In this document: in pieces, positions 58,568-64,000 of the stretch
Position numbering within the stretch: position 1 is the stretch's first letter
How the letters are laid out: every line of letters begins with the position of its first letter
Assembly (NCBI GenBank): GCA_016290135.1
Contig: JAEESW010000005.1
Coordinates: 1-64,000 of the forward strand
Direction: 5' to 3'
DNA length: 64,000 nt
Source of the DNA: a bacterium
GTDB taxonomy: Bacteria; UBP6; UBA1177
The notes under the pieces: model-generated
What the model was told of the DNA's origin: nothing
Database searches by the model: none
The model's input: the letters and a program-made list of their open reading frames with translations, nothing else
Position numbers and translations under genes: made by a program

Positions 58568-59950
58568 TTACTCAAATATCTCCTTTTCAAATTTTTCCAA
58601 TGCTTCTTTTCTAAGATTTGCTGCTTTTTGCCGCAATTCTTTGATTTGTGACTTTTGTTTATTGATATGCTCAACTATTGCGTTTTGAATTGAGATCGGT
58701 GGAAGTAAAACTTGTATAGTATTGAAAGTTCTCTCATTTATTCTCGGCATTCTTGCTCCTTGGAACGCATTGCTAATTTGTTGTTGAACCGCCGCTGATG
58801 ACAAATAATACTTAAAATAATAATCATTGATGTCGTGTTTTATTGAGAATACAAAGAACTCCGACGAGCACACAATATTGTCGTTATGATTCTCGTTAAA
58901 CCAGTATTTATTCAAATAAGGTCTTAATTTTCCATATAAAAAATAATGATAAGGAACTCTTACAGTTTGGCTTTTTATTTCTTTACCTTTAACTTTTTTG
59001 TTTTCAACCAATAACCCAGTGCCTTTTTCAACACTCTCCATCCCAATGTATTGGAAATCTTTTTCTGGTAATTTGGATGTTTCTATTCTCAACGAGCAAC
59101 CTTTTTCATCTTGCATGAAGTTTTCTATGCATTTGTTCATAAATACAGTATTATATTTTCCCATAACACCTTTTGTTTGGGAGTAATATGAAACATCCCA
59201 CCTTTCTGAGTCCTTAAACTTTATAAATTTCAAATACTTACAATCCTTTTTGAGTTCGTCTTTACCAATATTCGCAGTATTTAGATTTTGCCTAATTCCC
59301 AATTCTGTCAGCAAATAATCTTCTATATCTTGTTCTATCTGTTCGGCTTGTTGTTCCATTTTTGCTGCTTTTTGAATTTTGGCATTATACGCATTAACCA
59401 ACGATTGTTGCTCAGAAACAGTTGGTAATGGGATTTCCAAATGTAACAATGTTTTTAGAGGGAAATGACGTCCATCTGCTCCGATGGCGTTTTTATCCCA
59501 TATATCAGTTAGTCGTTTTAATTTTAATAGGTTGAGAAAATATTCAGGGATAATTTGTTTATAATCAATATCAAGGTATTGCATATTACTTGATCCATAC
59601 GAATCTGCATATTGAGGGTAAACTATTCCCCATTGACCTTTAACTGTTCTCACCTTACAATAAAACAAGGTATTAGCTTTAGATTTTTGGTATCGTTTCA
59701 TGGTAAGTTCTTTTCCATGAACAATTTTATTGATATAAACTCCCTCGCCTTGTGCATGGACACCAAGTATGGGATATTGTTTATCATCTTCGATATTTGT
59801 CCAAGTAATATCTGCTTTTGATAATATCTTTCCCAATACTATTGCTGGATACCTGAAAGATTTTGATTCATCACATAAAGATTTTAAATCCCATCTTTCG
59901 ATTTTTTTGAATCTTACGAATTTCAAATATTTATATTCTGCTTTCAACAT
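58568..59950 (-). CDS. hsdS: Type I-like restriction-modification specificity subunit (two TRDs)
   Basis: Two half-repeats 'KYLKFVRFKKIERWDL' and 'KYLKFIKFKDSERWDV'; 'IPLPTVSEQQSLVNAYNAKI' and 'LLPPISIQNAIVEHINKQK'. Confidence 0.92.
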   Translation of the reverse strand: MLKAEYKYLKFVRFKKIERWDLKSLCDESKSFRYPAIVLGKILSKADITWTNIEDDKQYPILGVHAQGEGVYINKIVHGKELTMKRYQKSKANTLFYCKVRTVKGQWGIVYPQYADSYGSSNMQYLDIDYKQIIPEYFLNLLKLKRLTDIWDKNAIGADGRHFPLKTLLHLEIPLPTVSEQQSLVNAYNAKIQKAAKMEQQAEQIEQDIEDYLLTELGIRQNLNTANIGKDELKKDCKYLKFIKFKDSERWDVSYYSQTKGVMGKYNTVFMNKCIENFMQDEKGCSLRIETSKLPEKDFQYIGMESVEKGTGLLVENKKVKGKEIKSQTVRVPYHYFLYGKLRPYLNKYWFNENHNDNIVCSSEFFVFSIKHDINDYYFKYYLSSAAVQQQISNAFQGARMPRINERTFNTIQVLLPPISIQNAIVEHINKQKSQIKELRQKAANLRKEALEKFEKEIFE

Positions 59951-59956
59951 ATCTTC

Positions 59957-62215
59957 CTATTCTTTTACGCCGTAAAAAACTTCCGGCTCGGAAACCATTT
60001 TGTCTGCTATACGAATACGATAAATATTACCTTCGTCAGGGAGATAATATTGAGTTTCTTTGAAAAGCACATCCCACAATTTCATTTCCTTGCGATAAGG
60101 AGTGAATTCTTCGGCAAGCGGAATAAGCTCGTTTTCGATTGCAGCTCCAGTAGTGCTGATTCCCGCTTTTTTCACTTCTGCAATAGGAATTTCGTAATCG
60201 AACTTTTCTTTAATGATTTCCTTTATTTCAGCAGCTTTTTGTTCGATAATTTTTTTCTTTTTTGCTGAAAGTTCATTCTTTTGATCTTTTGGCAACCCGC
60301 GCTTTGAAAGCTGATTTTCAATTGTTGAAAGTTCTTCCGCATATTTTGTATCGACTGAATTCGTTGCCTCAGCTTTAATGGATTCGTATTCTGCCGCTTC
60401 TTTTTCTGTGAATTTTTTGAAGAAAAGCAAACTTGGTTTTACTGTCGCTCCGGATGCAATAAAAACATCTTGGGGAATGGAAACAATAAGTAAAATTTTT
60501 GCTCTGCTTTCAACAAATTCACGCACTTTTTGGAGATTTGAATTGTTTAATACTCCTTCGGGCAGGACGATTCCCATTCTGCCACCAGGCTTTAGCAGAT
60601 TAAGGCAACGTTCGATGAATAATACTTCAGTAAGCCCGTTATCTATTTTGTAAAGGCTCAAAAGCGGTTTGCCAACATTGTCATTCACCTGCTTTAGTGC
60701 TTGGATGTATGCTTCCCCGTACCGCTTTTTATAAGCGGCGATTTTGGTTTCGTCTGTAAATTTGTCGGCCTCAGTTATCATCAAGTCCTTTTCTACACGT
60801 GAACCAAATGGGGGATTCGTTAAAATTACATCAAAACGATTTTCGAAAATACCGTTTACATTAAGCAATCCGTCATGGTGATGTACTCCGCCGTGACCGT
60901 CGCCGTGCATGATCATATTCATTTTTGCAGTTCGAGCCATTCTCGGATTGGCATCTGTGCCGTAAATGCAATCAAATGACAAGGTGCGAAGCCTGCTTTT
61001 ATCATTGTTTATATTTAATTCCTCGTTCAGGTGAGCAAAAGCTTCTGAAACTTTTGTTTCAATCGCTTGCTTTTTCTTCTCAGACAGTTTGTCGAAATCT
61101 ACTCCGTAACAATCGCTCTTTATAACCTCCTTTTGTCTCTCGATATCTTTTTCGATGTGTTCTCGAACATATTCAAATGCTTTAATCAAAAAGCCGCCGC
61201 TTCCGCAGCACGGATCGCAAATGTATTCGCCTTCCTGCGGGTCAAGAACAGAAACCATAAAGTCAACAATAGTTCTTGGTGTAAAGAATTGACCAAGTTC
61301 TCCGCGGAATGTTTTCCCTAAAAATTTTTCAAAAGCGATACCTTTTACATCGTCAGAAGTCGTGGAAAGGTTATATATTTCCAATTCCTTAACTATCTGT
61401 TCAAAGCTGTTCTCACGGATTTCGATTTTCGCATTGTCATCGAAAAGATGGTCGTTTGCAAACTGTTCCTTGGTCTTTGTGAACAAAAACTGATAAAATT
61501 CTTCTCCCCCTAGAGGTTTATATCTTTCATAACTTTCTTTGTCCTTTTTGAAAGTGTCCAATGAAAATATCTGATTCCCGGTATTGTCGCGCTCAAAACG
61601 AATCTTAATAAACAGAATTTTGCTTATCTCGTCAAAACCTGCTTCCGGAGAGAGTTTATCGTTATTGCGAATGATGTTGTGGCATTTGAAAAGCAGCCTT
61701 GAAAATTCATCGCGCGTAAAAGCCTTGGTCTGCGTCAACAATTTATCGATTTCTTTTTGGCTGTTGGCTTTTGTTACATCTGGGATATCAACGACTTCTT
61801 CAAGTTTGTCAGGAATTTCACCTTTTACCAGTTTGAAAATTCGAGTCTCCTTCAAATTGGTTGTCACAAAAAAGTCTGCATGAGACCATGATGCATAATT
61901 CATTCCCTGATAATAGTCTTCTTTGTGGATAGTGACAGATTCAGCCTTGCATTCAACAATGATAAGAGGATATTTGTTCTTCTGCTTATCTTCGGCATTC
62001 TTCCAAACTACAATATCAGCACGTGCCATACCTTGCCCACGCTGAGAATTGTTTACCTTCAATTCTTGATCCATTTGCTCAAGGGTAAATCCATAGTTGT
62101 TTACCAGTCTGCAAATATATTTTTGCCTTACTTCTTCTTCCGGTTTTTTGACAAGCCATTTGTTTTTTAACGGTGCAAATATTTCATTGCCTCTGATTTG
62201 TAGTTCGAGTGCCAT
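59957..62215 (-). CDS. Nuclease-methyltransferase fusion: N-terminal HSDR_N-like PD-(D/E)XK domain + HsdM-type N6-adenine methylase
   Basis: N-terminal 'ARADIVVWKN...YPLIIVECKAES'; 'GQFFTPRTIVDFMVSVLDPQEGEYICDPCCGSGGFLI'; 'ILTNPPFGSR'. Confidence 0.9.
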   Translation of the reverse strand: MALELQIRGNEIFAPLKNKWLVKKPEEEVRQKYICRLVNNYGFTLEQMDQELKVNNSQRGQGMARADIVVWKNAEDKQKNKYPLIIVECKAESVTIHKEDYYQGMNYASWSHADFFVTTNLKETRIFKLVKGEIPDKLEEVVDIPDVTKANSQKEIDKLLTQTKAFTRDEFSRLLFKCHNIIRNNDKLSPEAGFDEISKILFIKIRFERDNTGNQIFSLDTFKKDKESYERYKPLGGEEFYQFLFTKTKEQFANDHLFDDNAKIEIRENSFEQIVKELEIYNLSTTSDDVKGIAFEKFLGKTFRGELGQFFTPRTIVDFMVSVLDPQEGEYICDPCCGSGGFLIKAFEYVREHIEKDIERQKEVIKSDCYGVDFDKLSEKKKQAIETKVSEAFAHLNEELNINNDKSRLRTLSFDCIYGTDANPRMARTAKMNMIMHGDGHGGVHHHDGLLNVNGIFENRFDVILTNPPFGSRVEKDLMITEADKFTDETKIAAYKKRYGEAYIQALKQVNDNVGKPLLSLYKIDNGLTEVLFIERCLNLLKPGGRMGIVLPEGVLNNSNLQKVREFVESRAKILLIVSIPQDVFIASGATVKPSLLFFKKFTEKEAAEYESIKAEATNSVDTKYAEELSTIENQLSKRGLPKDQKNELSAKKKKIIEQKAAEIKEIIKEKFDYEIPIAEVKKAGISTTGAAIENELIPLAEEFTPYRKEMKLWDVLFKETQYYLPDEGNIYRIRIADKMVSEPEVFYGVKE

Positions 62216-62446
62216 ATTCTCTCCTTGCTGACATGTAAAAAAACAACCTCGCAATTATCTTGATTTTTGCACTAAAATCAATTCAAAACTTCTATAAAAT
62301 TCAACATTTTCTGCATTCGGAAAAAATCAACAAATTCAAATGATTTAAATCGTATGTTCCAAAACGGAAGGAACCGGCGAACAGCTTTTTTTGCGGAGTG
62401 GGGAAAAACATCTTCGTGGCCTCACGAAAATGATGTGATTGAATCC

Positions 62447-63769
62447 TTATAATACTTTCCAAAACCCCGATTTGTTGGAGCCTTCCCGTTCTATAACCTG
62501 TTTTTTTATGAGAGAAGCTACTATTCTCTGAACAGTCTTTTCCGACTTTCCAATTCTTACAGCCATTTCCGCTTTTGAAATACCTTCATTATTCTGAATT
62601 AAATTGAAGATGTTCTGTTCAGCGTCAGTTAGTTCCTTATTTATCTGGACATTTATCTGGACATTTGTCCTGATAAATTCGAAAAAGAAACCGTGAGCCT
62701 CTTTTCTGTAATTCCAAGTTACATTCTGCTGTTTGCAAAAATCATTCACTCTTTGGAAGCCGGTGCCGGATTTTTCTACATCTCTGCTCCTGAACAGTAT
62801 GTCCAGAATAAGCCTGTTTCTCTTGTAAGACGGAAGGTTTCGTGAAATAAAATCAAGAGGCGTGAGATCATCCGGAAATGATCCAGGATTGTATATCTCT
62901 ATCTTTCCGGGATGAATGCCGATTTCTATTTCTGGAATAGTTGCATAATCAGCATGCGCAAAAGCGTTTACTATGATTTCTCGAAGCGCTCTCTCAGGTA
63001 TTTCCGGTATTTCTTTTCTTTTTCTGGATCCTATCTCATTTCTCCAGTTGATTCGGTTCAACACATAGTCAAGAGCATCACTGAGAAGATTATAGATGTT
63101 TCCCGCAAGCAACTTTAAATCAGTAAAAGTCACTTTGTTGTCAGTAGCATACGAAGCAAGCTTTAAACCGATTCTTGCATTTTTACCAAAAAGCGCATAT
63201 CCGCCATTGTTTATATATCCGCCATGCATTACTTCTATAGCAGAAAGGAGCTTTTCTTTATCATATTTCTTCATCAACAAACGACCGCACTCTTTTGCAG
63301 ATTGATAAAAGTCCTTTAATGCCTCGTCATCCAAATCATCAGCTTTATAATTCGTCAATTCCTCTTCCCATTTAGAAGAATAATCACTGTTCTTTATCAA
63401 TCGTTTCAATTCATCCTGTGACATTTTCCTGTTTTCAGAGCCAGTCCTGATAAGATATTTTCCGTTAACCGCATAAGGTCTGTTGTGACCGGAAAATGAC
63501 ACCTTGATTATTGTCCGCTGTTCTATTGTAAGAACCTCTATAGTCGGTATGATTCTAGGTTCGATGGAATCATTGATGATTCTGGAAATATCCTTTTTAG
63601 TGGAATCGCTTACTTGTTGTCCCTTGACAAACCCCGAATCATCGACACCAAAATAAACTGTACCGCGGCAATGCTTATTCAAGATAGCAGCAATAGATTC
63701 CATCGCTTCATTTTTTTCTCCTGTTGTAAGTTTAAATTCAACCGTTTCACTCTCAAAACCAATAATCAT
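62447..63769 (-). CDS. Schlafen/AlbA_2-type ATP-binding putative transcriptional regulator with C-terminal winged helix
   Basis: 'ESETVEFKLTTGEKNEAMESIAAILNKHCRGTVYFGVDDSG'; 'EIPERALREIIVNAFAHADYA'; C-terminal 'NEGISKAEMAVRIGKSEKTVQRIVASL'. Confidence 0.85.
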   Translation of the reverse strand: MIIGFESETVEFKLTTGEKNEAMESIAAILNKHCRGTVYFGVDDSGFVKGQQVSDSTKKDISRIINDSIEPRIIPTIEVLTIEQRTIIKVSFSGHNRPYAVNGKYLIRTGSENRKMSQDELKRLIKNSDYSSKWEEELTNYKADDLDDEALKDFYQSAKECGRLLMKKYDKEKLLSAIEVMHGGYINNGGYALFGKNARIGLKLASYATDNKVTFTDLKLLAGNIYNLLSDALDYVLNRINWRNEIGSRKRKEIPEIPERALREIIVNAFAHADYATIPEIEIGIHPGKIEIYNPGSFPDDLTPLDFISRNLPSYKRNRLILDILFRSRDVEKSGTGFQRVNDFCKQQNVTWNYRKEAHGFFFEFIRTNVQINVQINKELTDAEQNIFNLIQNNEGISKAEMAVRIGKSEKTVQRIVASLIKKQVIEREGSNKSGFWKVL

Positions 63770-63904
63770 CTGATCCCCTCCCAGATATTAGCATCGCATT
63801 TTGTCCAGATAGATGCATCAAAAGAAAAAGCTAACCAGTGGTTTGCCGATTCCATTGCAGTGTGATGTGCAAAATACCGATTTGAGTTTTTTTACTTCTT
63901 CCAT
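63766..63904 (-). pseudogene. Small ORF with apparent +1 frameshift at a poly-A run, coupled (ATGA) to the downstream regulator gene
   Basis: RBS GGAGG, ATGGAAGAAGTAAAAAAACTC; the other frame gives SNRYFAHHTAMESANHWLAFSFDASIWTKCDANIWEGIR* with TGA overlapping the next ATG. Confidence 0.4.
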
Positions 63905-64000
63905 TGTGTAACCTCCAAATTATAGCGTGTGATAATAACATAAAATCGTTAAAAGCAAAATCTATTTTTCAAAAAATTTTCTTTTATTTCTAATATATGT

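Noticed and set aside
55142-63904. Genomic island integrated at tRNA-Pro carrying the R-M operon
   Set aside because: The R-M genes lie on the 5' side of the tRNA, no integrase is present in the window, and no duplicated tRNA 3' end was seen

Overview
64-kb chromosomal window from an uncultured-type, moderately GC bacterium. The lineage is not determinable from sequence alone; the repeated lipobox + Asp/Glu/Ser/Thr linker proteins resemble Myxococcota/Deltaproteobacteria-like genomes. Housekeeping genes include tsaD, rsmI, yraN-like, smpB, htpG, uvrC, a methylmalonyl-CoA mutase large subunit, bcp, an ABC exporter, pheT, cdsA, dxr, radA, dnaQ-like, two UvrD/PcrA-like helicases, gmd, and tRNA-Pro(CGG). 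Accessory content: (i) the tail of an aryl-polyene/fatty-acid-like cluster (thioesterase, LolA-like, MMPL exporter, ketosynthase) split by lipoprotein genes; (ii) several surface lipoproteins with acidic low-complexity linkers and DUF1566/Lcl-like domains, including one with seven 9-aa AAGDPIMxx repeats; (iii) a DUF4143-type AAA ATPase tightly bracketed by about 40-bp direct repeats with a TGTG-N6-CACA core; (iv) a degraded region (45.5-48.9 kb) with repeated '(W)QQSGFxQxxVDPxW' C-terminal tails followed by ankyrin or membrane ORFs, plus an ORF6N gene broken by an in-frame TAG; (v) at the right end, a tightly packed four-gene candidate defence operon: nuclease-methylase fusion (BcgI-like/type I-like), two-TRD specificity subunit, OLD-like ABC-ATPase/TOPRIM protein, and GIY-YIG protein, preceded by a Schlafen/AlbA_2-type ATP-binding regulator. 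Item (v) is the best candidate for an under-described system. No CRISPR array or rRNA was found. All family calls are from reading motifs by eye; no database search was run.
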